From: Agromyces kandeliae | Lineage (GTDB): Bacteria; Actinomycetota; Actinomycetes; Actinomycetales; Microbacteriaceae | NCBI RefSeq assembly: GCF_009674665.1 | Contig: NZ_WKJD01000010.1 | Location: 22,258 to 86,257 of the forward strand | Direction: 5' to 3' | DNA length: 64,000 bases | Shown here: in pieces, positions 8,460-17,866 of the stretch | How the letters are laid out: each line of letters opens with the position of its first letter | Numbering within the stretch: position 1 is the first letter of the stretch | Translations under genes and position numbers: made by a program | The notes under the pieces: model-generated | Database searches by the model: none | Told to the model about the DNA's origin: nothing | What the model saw: only the letters and a program-made list of their open reading frames with translations

Positions 8460-9863
8460 TCAGCGCAGCTGGATCGCCGGCGGGAGGTACTTGTCCTTCG
8501 CGATGTCGCTCTTCGGCACGACGCCGTAGACGCGCAGCATCACGTTGAACGCGCCGTCGCGCACCGGGAGCCAGTTCGCCTGGGGCACGCCGTCGGGCTG
8601 CGTCACCGCCAGGTAGATCGAGATCGAGCCGTCGGGGTTCGTCTCCAGGCCCTCCGTGTAGCTCGCCACGAGGTACTTGTCGATGTCGTTCGGGATCGGC
8701 TGGATCGCGTTCGGCGTGTACGCGGTGACCGACCAGAAGCGCTCCGCGTCCGGGATCGCATCGGCCGGGAAGGTCAGCACGTAGCCGGCCGGGTTCGACC
8801 CGTCGAGCGGCGCGCCGTTGCCGTCGTAGAACGCGTGGTAGTACGCGGCCGTCTCGATGGTGTTGCAGTACTGGCAGAACTCGGTGATCGACGCCCGGTC
8901 GAGGACGTTCTTCTTCCACGCGCCGATGTTGGTGAAGTGGGTCCAGTTCGTCGCACCCCGATGGTCGAGGTAATTGGCGATGAGGGCGTCGTGCGCCGCG
9001 CGGGCGCCCTCCGCGAACTGCGCGCGTTCGGCATCCGTGAGGCTCGACCCGTCGCCGAAGAGCGCGTCGAAGTCGTCGGAGAGCTTCTGCTCCTGCCGGT
9101 TCAGCGGCGGGGTCCAGCCGTCGTCGGCCACCGCGACCTGCGTCTGGCGCAGGAACTCGATCGGGGCGAGGCGGACGAGGTCGTCGGCGATCGTCTTCAC
9201 CGGGACCCCGAACTCCTCGACGGGCTTGACGGCCGTCGGGACGCCGTTCGCGAGGATGCCCTTCCGGAACTCCTCCGCCTCGGTGGTCACGTCCTCCGTG
9301 CCGATGTGCTTGTCCACGCGGAAGATCATGATCATGTGGTCCAGCGGCAGCCGGACGACCTCGGCGCCCAGCAGGTCGTCCGAGGCGTCCGGTCCGATGA
9401 GGGCGTACTCGATGGTCTGGGTGCCCTCGCCCGCCTTCCGCGACGGGATGCCCGACGGGTAGACGTTGCCGTACGGGTCGACGAGCAGGACCGAGTAGGC
9501 GACCGGCGTGGCCGGCACGACGACGCCGACGGGGGCCCCGCTGACGTCGAGCGGCGTGCTCGCGTAGAGGGTGTCGTCGTTGATGGCGACGACCGCCTGG
9601 TACACCGGCGAGATCTTGGTCGGCCCGATGAAGTGGTTGACCGGCACCGGGAGCGCGGTGGTCTGGAAGTGCGTGAACCAGATCGGATAGAAGGTGGTGA
9701 CGTAGTTCTCCGTCGTCGAGGCGATGTCCTTGCCCCCGTTGTTGCCCGAGGGCGGGGCGGCTGCGGCGGGCGCGACCGAGGTCAGGGCCACCGCGACGGC
9801 GGCGGAGGCGGCGAGTGCGGCGAGTCGGGTCAGCCTGGTGCGTACCCGGGCATGACGATGCAT
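8460..9863 (-). CDS. Secreted DUF1254/DUF1214 protein
   Basis: A 467-residue exported protein. It has a basic N-region (MHRHARVRTRLTRL), a hydrophobic core and an Ala-rich cleavage region (APAAAA near residues 32-37). The mature part has the DUF1254 domain (about 60-200, with NDDTLYASTPLDVS and VDPYGN) and the C-terminal DUF1214 domain (about 350-460, with ERFWSVTAYTPNAIQPIPN and NWLPVRDGAFNVMLRVYG). These domains occur together in proteins of unknown biochemical role. The start is supported by AAGGGGG about 7 nt upstream of ATG 9863. A strong hairpin follows the stop, so it looks monocistronic. Confidence 0.85.
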   Translation of the reverse strand: MHRHARVRTRLTRLAALAASAAVAVALTSVAPAAAAPPSGNNGGKDIASTTENYVTTFYPIWFTHFQTTALPVPVNHFIGPTKISPVYQAVVAINDDTLYASTPLDVSGAPVGVVVPATPVAYSVLLVDPYGNVYPSGIPSRKAGEGTQTIEYALIGPDASDDLLGAEVVRLPLDHMIMIFRVDKHIGTEDVTTEAEEFRKGILANGVPTAVKPVEEFGVPVKTIADDLVRLAPIEFLRQTQVAVADDGWTPPLNRQEQKLSDDFDALFGDGSSLTDAERAQFAEGARAAHDALIANYLDHRGATNWTHFTNIGAWKKNVLDRASITEFCQYCNTIETAAYYHAFYDGNGAPLDGSNPAGYVLTFPADAIPDAERFWSVTAYTPNAIQPIPNDIDKYLVASYTEGLETNPDGSISIYLAVTQPDGVPQANWLPVRDGAFNVMLRVYGVVPKSDIAKDKYLPPAIQLR

Positions 9864-9976
9864 GGTGTTCCCCCTTGCCGGCGCCGGTTCGCCCGACCAC
9901 GTGCCGAGCGGATCCGACGGCCGATTCCGCGCGGACGCTACCACGGGGCGAACGAGTGCCGTTGGGACCTGAGACC

Positions 9977-10465
9977 CTAGCCGCCGAGTCGGTCCGTGAT
10001 GCCGCCGGAGACGAGGGCGGGCGAGCCGAGCAGCGCGACCACGCCGACGCCGAGCAGCACGTTGACGACGACGGTGGCCCAGAACGCCCGACGGAAGCTG
10101 CGCTTGCGCGTCTTGTGCCGGAAGAGCTGCTGGGCGACGAGCGCACCGGGCCATCCGCCCGCCGCATCGACGAGGTGCAGGGTCTGCTCGGCGACCCGCG
10201 GCGCCGCGCGCCGCGCCGCTGCCTTGTCGGCGCCGTACGCCGCGACGGCGACGAGGCTCGCCGCGCCGTACCAGGCGGCGAGCCACCACGGGACGACGTC
10301 GAGGATCAGGCCGAGGGCGAGCGCGGCCGCGAACGCCGAGAGCACGCCCCAGCTGAGCGCGGCGGGAAGCGGTCGCGAGAGATCGCGTCCCGGCTTCGCT
10401 CCTCGGCTCGATGGTCGGGTCGCGCCGCGCGGTGCGCGCCGCGAGGTCGTCGGTCCGGGTCGCAT
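9977..10465 (-). CDS. DUF1294 small membrane protein
   Basis: A 162-residue membrane protein. A 35-residue Arg/Pro-rich cytoplasmic N-terminus leads to two hydrophobic helices (about 37-75). The conserved DUF1294 block follows (YGADKAAARRAAPRVAEQ, then HLVDAAGGWPGALVAQQLF and RHKTRKRSFRRAFW), and a last helix (VVVNVLLGVGVVALLG). In other bacteria this domain can be fused to a cold-shock domain; here that domain is absent. The molecular role is unknown. TACGAT lies 7 nt upstream of the ATG and there is no ribosome-binding site, so the gene is probably leaderless. It is divergent from the cell-wall-binding protein gene. Confidence 0.82.
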   Translation of the reverse strand: MRPGPTTSRRAPRGATRPSSRGAKPGRDLSRPLPAALSWGVLSAFAAALALGLILDVVPWWLAAWYGAASLVAVAAYGADKAAARRAAPRVAEQTLHLVDAAGGWPGALVAQQLFRHKTRKRSFRRAFWATVVVNVLLGVGVVALLGSPALVSGGITDRLGG

Positions 10466-10478
10466 GAGCTCGATCGTA
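10463..10478 (-). promoter_or_regulatory. -10 box for leaderless DUF1294 gene
   Basis: Minus-strand TACGAT (10478-10473) lies 7 nt before ATG 10465. Confidence 0.4.
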
Positions 10479-10687
10479 CGTGCGCCCCGCGTGCCGGCGG
10501 ACGCCCGCGACGTCCGGTGTGGCCCGTCTTGGGGGCATCGCGACACCCCGTGCCGGCGTAGTTTCGACCCGAGGATCCAAACCGGCATCGGCGACCCGAG
10601 CCCGCCGATCGCGGCGGTGACCTGCACGGCGAGTGCGCTCGAACGCATCGACGCCGTGGCTCCGCCCGGGCGTGATCGGAGGCGGAC

Positions 10688-12763
10688 ATGCGAGGAGGGC
10701 TGATCGCCGCCGGCGGGGCGATCGCAGTGGCGCTCGCCATCGCCACCGTGGTGCCCGCGCCGCTCACCTCGGCCCACGTCGCCGAAGCCGCCCCGACGGA
10801 TCCGCCGGTTCCACCGCATGCGGCCGCACGGGAACCGCCCCCGAGGCCGGACGATCCCCCGTCGCACCCGGGCCCCCCGGACCTGCCCAGCACCGTGCTC
10901 GAGCAGATGGTCGCGACGACCTCGACCGACCGGTCCCTGGCAGCCGGAAGCCAGCAGGCACCGGCCGGCAATCGCGTCGTCGGCTCGGTCGTCGCCGCAG
11001 GCGGGGCGGACGTCCTCCCGGAACTCGCACTCTCGACGATCGCATCGGTGGCCGATCGCTCACCCGAACGATCCGCGGGACCGGACCGCTACCTCACGTC
11101 GGTCGCGCTCGCGCAGGACGTCCGACCGGGCGTGGGCGACGTCTGGGTCGCGACGGGCGAGGACTTCCCGGACGGCCTGGCGGCATCCGGCGTGGCCGGG
11201 GCCCGCGGCGGGCCCGTCCTGCTGACGCGGTCGACGAGACTGCCCGCGCCCGTCGCGGCGGAGTTGTCGCGCCTCGCTCCGGAGCGGGTGTGGGTCGTGG
11301 GCGGAACCCATGCCGTGTCGGAGGGCGTGCTCGACTCGATTCGCGGGGTCCTGCCGGATGCCGAGATCGCGCGTATCGCCGGTGCCGATCGCTTCGGCAC
11401 GGCGGCGGCGCTGGTCCGGCAGTTCTTCGGCGGCGCCCGCGCGGTGTTCGCCGCGACCGGGGCGAACTTCCCCGACGCCCTCGCCGCCGGACCCGCCGCC
11501 GCGGTGGAGGACGCTCCGACGTTGCTCGTGACGCGGACCACCGTGCCGTCCGCGAGCGAAGACCAGTTGCGTCGGCTCCACCCGGACGTGGTCCACATCG
11601 TCGGCGGGCCGGACGTGGTGGGCGACGAGGTCGCACTGCGCATCGCCGAGATCACCGGCGGACGTGTCGAGCGCGTTGCGGGAGACGATCGGTACGCCAC
11701 CGCGGCCGCGGTCGCCGAACGGTTCTTCACGGCGACCACGTCCAGCCTGCTGCTCGCGACGGGCGCGACCTTCCCGGACAGCATCGCCGCCGGCGCGCTG
11801 GCGGGCAGTCGGCGCAGCCCGCTGCTCCTGGTCACCCCGGGCGCCGCGCCGCGAGCGACCGTCGATGCGGCCCGACGCGTGTCGTGGTGGTTGCCCGACT
11901 CGGGACGGGTGCTCCGCTATACGCTGATCGCGCACCCGGACGACGAGTTCGCGGCGTGGTCGATCTCGGGCGTACGCGACCCCCGCAGGTACGACGTGCT
12001 GGTCGTGCTCACGACCGGCGAATCCACGCGGTTCTGCGACGGTGAGCCGGTCGACAATCCCTGGATGTCACTCCAGTACCTCCCGCAGCCGCAGCCGACC
12101 GGCGTGCCGTACTCGGACCGCTGCAAGCAGCACCGGATGGACAGTTGGCGCGAGTTCGTGCACGCCGCCGGGCTCGGACAGGTCGGCGAGGCGGAACGGC
12201 TCACGGCCGGCCCGATCACGTTCGACGGCCGCGAGGTGCCCGTCCCGCTCAGCCGCGACGAGGCCGGAACCGTGGTCGTGGCCGACGGGTTCGAGGTCGC
12301 CGTCGGATCGGACGCTGCCGTCGTGGCATTCGACATGGGCGCCCTCACGGTCGATGAGGTCCTGTGGGCCATGCAGGTCGCGCGGGGCCTCGCCGACCGG
12401 TTCCCCACCCGAGTGGAGGGCGACGTGATCGGTGCCGGCTTCTTCAACGACGGAGCGACCGGCTACGAGAACCTGCATGCGGACCATCGCGCAGTGCACG
12501 AACTGCTCGGCGGCACCGACCTCGGCATGCCCGGGAGCCAGTACGCCACGGTCGGGCATGCCCAGTCGGCCCGGACCTTCGGTTCGTCCGTCGCCGACTA
12601 CTGCGGGCACATGTGCCATCCGGCCGCCGAGCCTGCGTTCTCAACGGGAATGGGCGGGTTCCAGTTCGCCTACGGTTGGCTCGCCGACGGCTTCTGGCCG
12701 CCGGGTGACGTCGACTCCCCGTCCGGCTTCTCGCGCTACCAGTCGTTCGCGAAGTGGTACTGA
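10688..12763 (+). CDS. Secreted protein with three cell-wall-binding (CWB2) repeats and a PIG-L deacetylase domain
   Basis: A 691-residue exported fusion. A signal peptide (about 1-35) and a Pro-rich spacer precede three CWB2-type repeats, each beginning with a DRY/DRF motif (DRYLTSVALAQ, DRFGTAAALV, DRYATAAAVAE) and containing A-T-G-x-x-F-P-D-x-x-A-A. From about residue 412 a PIG-L/LmbE domain begins with the metal-binding motif HPDDE. PIG-L enzymes are zinc-dependent N-acetylglucosaminide deacetylases. The CWB2 repeats should tether it to the wall, so its substrate may be a wall glycan; that is inference. GGAGG 5 nt before ATG 10688 supports the start. Confidence 0.85.
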   Translation: MRGGLIAAGGAIAVALAIATVVPAPLTSAHVAEAAPTDPPVPPHAAAREPPPRPDDPPSHPGPPDLPSTVLEQMVATTSTDRSLAAGSQQAPAGNRVVGSVVAAGGADVLPELALSTIASVADRSPERSAGPDRYLTSVALAQDVRPGVGDVWVATGEDFPDGLAASGVAGARGGPVLLTRSTRLPAPVAAELSRLAPERVWVVGGTHAVSEGVLDSIRGVLPDAEIARIAGADRFGTAAALVRQFFGGARAVFAATGANFPDALAAGPAAAVEDAPTLLVTRTTVPSASEDQLRRLHPDVVHIVGGPDVVGDEVALRIAEITGGRVERVAGDDRYATAAAVAERFFTATTSSLLLATGATFPDSIAAGALAGSRRSPLLLVTPGAAPRATVDAARRVSWWLPDSGRVLRYTLIAHPDDEFAAWSISGVRDPRRYDVLVVLTTGESTRFCDGEPVDNPWMSLQYLPQPQPTGVPYSDRCKQHRMDSWREFVHAAGLGQVGEAERLTAGPITFDGREVPVPLSRDEAGTVVVADGFEVAVGSDAAVVAFDMGALTVDEVLWAMQVARGLADRFPTRVEGDVIGAGFFNDGATGYENLHADHRAVHELLGGTDLGMPGSQYATVGHAQSARTFGSSVADYCGHMCHPAAEPAFSTGMGGFQFAYGWLADGFWPPGDVDSPSGFSRYQSFAKWY

Positions 12764-12826
12764 CCGCTCGAGACGGTCGGACGGTCAGGACGAGCGGCGG
12801 TCCGCGCCGACGCGCGCCTCCGCCCG

Positions 12827-13846
12827 CTACTGGTTCGAGAAGGCGGCGTCGAACGACGCGGTCGGGCGCGGCCAGATGAGCGAGCGCACGTACTCGAGCG
12901 CCTGCGGGCCGCCGTGCAGGCGGTCCATGCCGGCGTCCTCCCACTCGACCGAGATCGGGCCCGTGTAGCCGATCGCGTCGAGCGCGCGGAACGCGTCCTC
13001 CCACGGCACGTCGCCATGCCCGGTCGAGACGAAGTCCCAGCCGCGCCGCGGGTCGCCCCAGGGCAGGTGCGAGCCGAGGATGCCGGAGCGGCTGTTCGCC
13101 GTCCGGATCCGGGTGTCCTTGCAGTCGACGTGGTAGATCCGGTCCTGGAAGTCCCAGATGAAGCCGACCGGGTCGACGCCCTGCCACATCATGTGGCTCG
13201 GGTCCCAGTTGAAGCCGAACGCCGGGCGGCGGTCGATCGCCTCGAGCGTGCGCACGCTCGTCCAGTGGTCGTACGCGATCTCGGAGGGGTGCACCTCGTG
13301 CGCGAAGCGCACGCCCTCGTCGTCGAACACGTCGAGGATCGGGTTCCACCGGTTCGCGAAGTCCTCGTAGCCCGCGTCGATCACGTCGGCGGGCACGGGC
13401 GGGAACATCGCCACGTACTGCCAGATCTTCGAGCCCGTGAAGCCGACGACCGTGTCGACGCCGAGCTTGCGCGCGACCCGCGCGGTGCGCTTGAGGTCCT
13501 CCGCGGCCCGCTGCCGCACCCCCTCGGGGTCGCCGTCGCCCCACGTGTAGGGGCGCACGATCGCCTGGTGGCGGAAGTCGATCGGGTCGTCGCACACCGC
13601 CTGGCCGGTCAGGTGGTTCGAGATCGCGTAGACCTCGAGGCCGTAGCGCTTGAGGAGCTCCTGCTTCTCCTTCAGGTAGCCGGGCTCCTCGTCGGCGAGC
13701 TTCGTGTCGAGGTGGTCGCCGCCGATGCCGATCTCGAGGCCGTCGTAGCCCCACTCGGAGGCCAGGCGAGCGACCTCCTCGAACGGCAGGTCGGCCCACT
13801 GCCCGGTGAACAGGGTGACGGGGTGGGTGGCGGGAGTGTCGGTCAT
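12827..13846 (-). CDS. Sugar phosphate isomerase/epimerase (TIM barrel, AP endonuclease 2 fold)
   Basis: A 339-residue enzyme of the xylose-isomerase-like TIM-barrel superfamily. Metal-ligand motifs are visible: E in HEVHPSEIAYD, D in FNWDPSHMMWQG, the HVDCKD segment, and E in ISVEWED near the end. Such proteins are usually encoded beside Gfo/Idh/MocA dehydrogenases in sugar or cyclitol catabolism. It is the last gene of the minus-strand operon, 28 bp after the EboF-like gene. Its natural dehydrogenase partner may be the one at 22116-23315, on the far side of the ebo genes. The start has AGAGGAT about 6 nt upstream. The exact substrate is unknown. Confidence 0.85.
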   Translation of the reverse strand: MTDTPATHPVTLFTGQWADLPFEEVARLASEWGYDGLEIGIGGDHLDTKLADEEPGYLKEKQELLKRYGLEVYAISNHLTGQAVCDDPIDFRHQAIVRPYTWGDGDPEGVRQRAAEDLKRTARVARKLGVDTVVGFTGSKIWQYVAMFPPVPADVIDAGYEDFANRWNPILDVFDDEGVRFAHEVHPSEIAYDHWTSVRTLEAIDRRPAFGFNWDPSHMMWQGVDPVGFIWDFQDRIYHVDCKDTRIRTANSRSGILGSHLPWGDPRRGWDFVSTGHGDVPWEDAFRALDAIGYTGPISVEWEDAGMDRLHGGPQALEYVRSLIWPRPTASFDAAFSNQ

Positions 13847-13874
13847 GCTCGGATCCTCTCTCGGGGTTCGGTGG

Positions 13875-15311
13875 TCATCTGGGCGCGACACGGTCGTGCC
13901 CGGCGGGCTGCGGCATCCGCTCGCCCAGTAGTCCCTGGTGGCGGAGCACGAGGTCGCGGACCGCGGTCGCGTGGACGCGGTCGCCGGCGCCGTCGAGGAA
14001 GGCCGGGTCGGAGCTCAGCAGCAGGGGGGTGTCGGCCGCCGAGTCGGGCAGCCGGCCGTGCGTGCCGAGCACGCACGACGGGTCGAGCGGCACCGTGCTC
14101 ATCGCGTAGCGCAGCCCGAGCGCCTTCCGCGCGAGGTTGCCCGCCGCCTTGGCCTTCGCGAGGCGGTCGGCGGGGTCGAAGAACAGCTCGGCCGGGTCGT
14201 AGCCGGGCTTGCGGTGGATGTCGACGCCGCGCGCGTACTCGGGCGCGGCGGCGTCGTCGAGCCAGAAGTAGTAGGTGAACCATGCGCCCGGCGCGGCGAC
14301 CGCGACGAGCTCGCCCGACCGGGCGTGGTCGAGTCCGTACCGGGCCTGCGCTGCGCGGTCGAGGACCTCGTCGACGCCGTCGAGGCCCTCGAGGATCGCG
14401 GCCACGCGCGGCACGTCGGCGGGGTCGGAGACGTAGACGTGCGCGACCTGGTGGTCGGCGACGGCGAACGCGCGGGAGGTCCACGGATCGAGCTGCTCGC
14501 GGCCGTCCTGTACGTACACCTCGAGCAGTCCCTCGCGGCGGAGTGCGCGGTTGACGTCGACCGGGCGATCGGCGGCGGCGATGCCGTACTCGGCGAGCGC
14601 GACGACGGTGACGCCCTGCGCGTCGGCCTGGTCGAGCAGCGGGGCCATCGCCCGGTCGAGGTCGGCGGCGGCTCGGGTCGCCTCGGGGGCGTGGGGGCCG
14701 TGTCGTTGCAGGTCGTAGTCGAGGTGCGGCAGGTACGCCATGGTCAGCTCGGGCGCATCGGGCCGATCGAGGACCCGTCGGGTGGCGTCCACGATCCACC
14801 GCGTCGAGCGGATGCTCGCGGTCGGTCCCCAGTACTGGAAGAGGGGGAACTCGCCGAGCGCGTCGCGCAGCTCGTCGTGCAGGGCGGGCGGGCGGGCGTA
14901 GAAGTCGGGCGACTTGCGGCCGTCGGCGTGGTAGATCGGGCGGGGCGTGACGGTGAGGTCGGTGCTCGCGCCCATGGCGTACCACCAGCCCAGGTTCGCG
15001 CTGGTGTACGCGCCCCCGGTCCGATGCCGGGCGGTCTCCCAGAGCTTCTCGCCGGCGACGAGACGGTTGTGCTGCCGCCACAGCAGCACGTCGCCGAGCT
15101 CGCGGAAGTACCATCCGTTGCCGACGACGCCGTGCCCGGACGGCATCCGCCCGGTCAGCACGGACGACTGCACCGAGCAGGTCACGGCGGGCAGCACCGT
15201 GCCGAGCTCGGCACGCGAACCGGCGGACGCCATCCGCGACAGGCGCGGCATGGACCGCAACGCGTCGGCGGTCAGCCCGACCACGTCGAGCAGCAGCACC
15301 TTCGCGGTCAT
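13875..15311 (-). CDS. Alkaline-phosphatase-superfamily hydrolase, EboF-like (nucleotide pyrophosphatase/phosphodiesterase)
   Basis: A 478-residue protein of the nucleotide pyrophosphatase/phosphodiesterase type. Metal ligand Asp9 (LLLDVVGL) and the nucleophile loop PAVTCSVQSSVLTGRMPSGHG with probable nucleophile Thr44 are present, as are the later metal-binding segments (YLPHLDYDLQRHG and the DHQ/H region). No signal peptide is seen, so it should act in the cytoplasm on a phosphate ester or diester. Its ATG overlaps the stop of the upstream eboE-like gene by 4 bp. Members of this family are the EboF component of known ebo clusters; here it follows eboE exactly as expected. Confidence 0.85.
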   Translation of the reverse strand: MTAKVLLLDVVGLTADALRSMPRLSRMASAGSRAELGTVLPAVTCSVQSSVLTGRMPSGHGVVGNGWYFRELGDVLLWRQHNRLVAGEKLWETARHRTGGAYTSANLGWWYAMGASTDLTVTPRPIYHADGRKSPDFYARPPALHDELRDALGEFPLFQYWGPTASIRSTRWIVDATRRVLDRPDAPELTMAYLPHLDYDLQRHGPHAPEATRAAADLDRAMAPLLDQADAQGVTVVALAEYGIAAADRPVDVNRALRREGLLEVYVQDGREQLDPWTSRAFAVADHQVAHVYVSDPADVPRVAAILEGLDGVDEVLDRAAQARYGLDHARSGELVAVAAPGAWFTYYFWLDDAAAPEYARGVDIHRKPGYDPAELFFDPADRLAKAKAAGNLARKALGLRYAMSTVPLDPSCVLGTHGRLPDSAADTPLLLSSDPAFLDGAGDRVHATAVRDLVLRHQGLLGERMPQPAGHDRVAPR

Positions 15312-16444
15312 GCCGGCTGCCCCTGCCGCTCGGCCAGGCGGGCCGACGCCCACCGCAGCTCGCCGGCGATGCCGTCCACCAGGTCGAGCGGATGCTCGGC
15401 ATCGACGCCCGGGAGCACCGACCACGTGTACGTCTCGACGTCGACGTGGAGCTGGTCCACCGGCTGCACTGCGACGACCGCGTCGAGAGCGGCCTCGAGC
15501 ACCTCGGTGGTCGCCCGCAGCGGCGGCTCCGGCTCGACGTGCAGCGGCACGTGGAAGTGCACCCGCCACGGCGCCGACGCGGGCAGCACCTCCAGCGCCT
15601 CGGGGAGGTCGTCGACGCGGATCGGACCGTTCGCCGCCCGCTCGCGCACCTGGTGAAGGTAGCGGTCCTCGGCGTACCCGGCGACCGCGGCGCGTGCGGC
15701 CGGGGCGCCCGGCCGATCCACGTGCAGCGCCGCGGACGCCTGCACCTTCACGACCCGGATGCCCGCCGACGCGATCCGCTCCACCTCGGTGCGCGGGTCG
15801 GCGAACGAGACCGCGAGGTGGCACGTGTCCAGGCAGATCCCGACGTGCTCGAGGTCGATCCGCTGGCGGTGCGCGTCCAGCCACGCGACCGTGTCGGCCA
15901 CGTCGTCGAGCACGCAGCCCGGCTCCGGCTCGATGGCGAGGCGGATGACGCGTCCGGTCTCCGCACGGATGGCGCGGAGCTCGGCGCCGAGCGACACCAG
16001 GGCGGCCGTGGCTGCGCGGTCGGCCGCGGCATCCCACCCCTCGCGCCACCCCAGCGGCAGCGTGGAGATGCTGCCCTCGCCGCCCGGGGGCAGCAGTTCG
16101 GCGAGCACTCGCGCCGCGTCGATCGTGTAGTCCAGGCGGGCCGGATCCGTCCAGTCGGGTGAGTAGACCCCGAGCTTCACGACGTCGGCGTGGAACGCCT
16201 CGTACGGGAAGGCGTTCAGGGTGCGCACCTCCAGCCCCTCCTCCTCGAGCGCGGCGCGCAGGCGGGCCAGCGCGGCGGTCTCGTTCGCGAGCCGCGCCGC
16301 GAGCGGGGCGGGCAGCCACAGGCCGACCCCGAGGAGGTCGAGGCCGGCGGCGCGGCGGATCGGACCCGCCGCGGCGTGCAGCTGCGCGATCACCCCGTCG
16401 AGGTCCTCGGCCGGGTGCACGTTGGTGCAGTAGGAGAGGTGCAT
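15308..16444 (-). CDS. eboE: EboE-like metabolite traffic protein (xylose-isomerase-like TIM barrel)
   Basis: A 378-residue protein starting MHLSYCTNVHPAEDLDGV, a characteristic EboE N-terminus. The TIM-barrel core has candidate metal ligands in LAIEPEPGCVLDD, VGICLDTCHLAV and HVDVETYTWSVLP near the C-terminus. EboE is found only in ebo clusters and is implicated in handling or export of a membrane-associated metabolite; the chemical reaction is not established. It lies 2 bp after the TatD-like gene and overlaps the EboF-like gene by 4 bp, so it is translated as part of the operon. Confidence 0.85.
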   Translation of the reverse strand: MHLSYCTNVHPAEDLDGVIAQLHAAAGPIRRAAGLDLLGVGLWLPAPLAARLANETAALARLRAALEEEGLEVRTLNAFPYEAFHADVVKLGVYSPDWTDPARLDYTIDAARVLAELLPPGGEGSISTLPLGWREGWDAAADRAATAALVSLGAELRAIRAETGRVIRLAIEPEPGCVLDDVADTVAWLDAHRQRIDLEHVGICLDTCHLAVSFADPRTEVERIASAGIRVVKVQASAALHVDRPGAPAARAAVAGYAEDRYLHQVRERAANGPIRVDDLPEALEVLPASAPWRVHFHVPLHVEPEPPLRATTEVLEAALDAVVAVQPVDQLHVDVETYTWSVLPGVDAEHPLDLVDGIAGELRWASARLAERQGQPA

Positions 16445-16446
16445 CC

Positions 16447-17340
16447 TCAGTCCGCCCCCGCCCCGGCGGGCACCGCGGCGGCACCGCGCAGGATCGAGTT
16501 GCCCTCGAAGAGCTCGGCCTCCCCGCCGAGCTCGAATCCGGGCAGGGGGGTCACGTCGAGCCGGCCGCTCTGCCCGTAGAACGCGACCGGATTGCCCCAG
16601 AGCACGGTGTCGACCTCGGCGTCGGTGAACCCCGCGTCGAGCATGGCCCGACCCGTCTTCGCCGTGAGCAACGGGTCGGAGCGACCCCAGTCCGCGGCGG
16701 AGTTCACGAGCATCCGCTCGGTTCCGAGCCGCTGGAGGATCGCGACCATGCGACCCGGGTCCATCTTGGTGTCGGGGTAGATCGAGAAGCCCATCCAGCA
16801 GCCGCGCTCGGCGACCAGGTCGACCGTGACCTCGTTCAGGTGGTCGAGCACGACGAGCTCGGGGGCGATGCCCGAGTTCGCGACCACGTCGAGGGTGCGC
16901 TGCGTGCCGTGCTTCTTGTCGCGGTGCGGCGTGTGCACGACGACGGGCAGGGCGTGGCGTATCGCGAGGTCGAGGTGCGCCTCGAGGACCTCGTCCTCCT
17001 CGGGCGTCATCGAGTCGTAGCCGGTCTCGCCGACCGCCACGACCGACTCGCGCCGGAGGTACCGGTCGAGTTCCGGCATGACCTCGCGGCAGCGCGGGTC
17101 GTTCGCCTCCTTCGGGTTCAGTGCGATGGCCGCGTGGTGGCGGATGCCGAACTGCGACGCGCGGAACCGCTCCCACCCCGTGATCGCATCGAAGTAGTCG
17201 AGGTAGCTCGAGACGCCCGTGCGCGGCTGGCCGAGCCAGAACGCCGGTTCGACGACCGCGCGCACGCCCGCGGCGTACATCGCCTCGTAGTCGTCGGTCG
17301 TCCTGGAGGTCATGTGGATGTGCGGGTCGAAGATGCGCAT
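16447..17340 (-). CDS. eboB: TatD-like metal-dependent hydrolase, EboB-like
   Basis: A 297-residue amidohydrolase-fold protein. The N-terminal metal motif is FDPHIHMTSR (HxH), followed by a Glu in VAVGETGYD, HTPHRDK, DHLN and the late Asp in NSAADWGRSDPL. TatD family members are metal-dependent hydrolases (some are DNases), but this branch belongs to ebo clusters (EboB), where the substrate is unknown. Position between EboA-like and EboE-like proteins is the main evidence for the name. AGGA sits 7 nt before the ATG at 17340, and the gene starts 1 bp after the upstream stop. Confidence 0.82.
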   Translation of the reverse strand: MRIFDPHIHMTSRTTDDYEAMYAAGVRAVVEPAFWLGQPRTGVSSYLDYFDAITGWERFRASQFGIRHHAAIALNPKEANDPRCREVMPELDRYLRRESVVAVGETGYDSMTPEEDEVLEAHLDLAIRHALPVVVHTPHRDKKHGTQRTLDVVANSGIAPELVVLDHLNEVTVDLVAERGCWMGFSIYPDTKMDPGRMVAILQRLGTERMLVNSAADWGRSDPLLTAKTGRAMLDAGFTDAEVDTVLWGNPVAFYGQSGRLDVTPLPGFELGGEAELFEGNSILRGAAAVPAGAGAD

Positions 17341-17341
17341 G

Positions 17342-17866
17342 TCAGCGTCCTGTCTCGAGGGATGCGTCGGCGGCCGCAGGGAGCAGCGCGCGGAGGTCGT
17401 CGGGGATGGCGCGACCGGCGGCCCCGCGTTCCTCCGCGAGGTCCGCGGCCATGCGGGCCAGCTCGTCGTCGGCCCGCTCGTCGAGCCGGGCGACGCCGGC
17501 GAGCGGCACCCCCATGAACACGAGCTTCACGACCCCGTGCCGCCAGTCGTGGTCGCCGAGGTGCCGACCGGCGAACGGGCCCATCGCGGCCGCGACGAGT
17601 CGCGGGTCGTTCGATCGGAGCGCGTCGCGCACCAGTTCGACGCCGACCGCGCGCACGAGGTCGGGTGCGGGCTGCTCCGCCACGATCCGGTCGAGCACGC
17701 CGAGCACGAGGATCCGCTCGTCGGTGTCGCCGCTCCGGTAGCGCGTCTCGAGCTCGTCGGCGACGACGATCGCCGGGGCGCCGGCCCGCGACAGCGTCGC
17801 CCCCGCACCCCCGCGCATCCCGGGCGCTCCGGCGCGGGGTCCCATCGATTCGTCCATGCGGTTCAC
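17342..17866 (-). CDS. eboA: EboA-domain protein
   Basis: A 174-residue Ala-rich, helical protein matching the short actinobacterial EboA-domain type by content and context: HEAT-like helices (RILVLGVLDRIVAEQ, RLVAAAMGPFAGRHLGDHDW, KLVFMGVPLAGVARLDERADDEL). Biochemical function is unknown. The start is GTG 17866: it makes a 4-bp GTGA overlap with the upstream isomerase stop and has GGAGGGG 5 nt upstream, whereas ATG 17857 would be 14 nt away. Its position in the middle of UbiA-isomerase-TatD-EboE genes is the decisive evidence. Confidence 0.75.
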   Translation of the reverse strand: MNRMDESMGPRAGAPGMRGGAGATLSRAGAPAIVVADELETRYRSGDTDERILVLGVLDRIVAEQPAPDLVRAVGVELVRDALRSNDPRLVAAAMGPFAGRHLGDHDWRHGVVKLVFMGVPLAGVARLDERADDELARMAADLAEERGAAGRAIPDDLRALLPAAADASLETGR

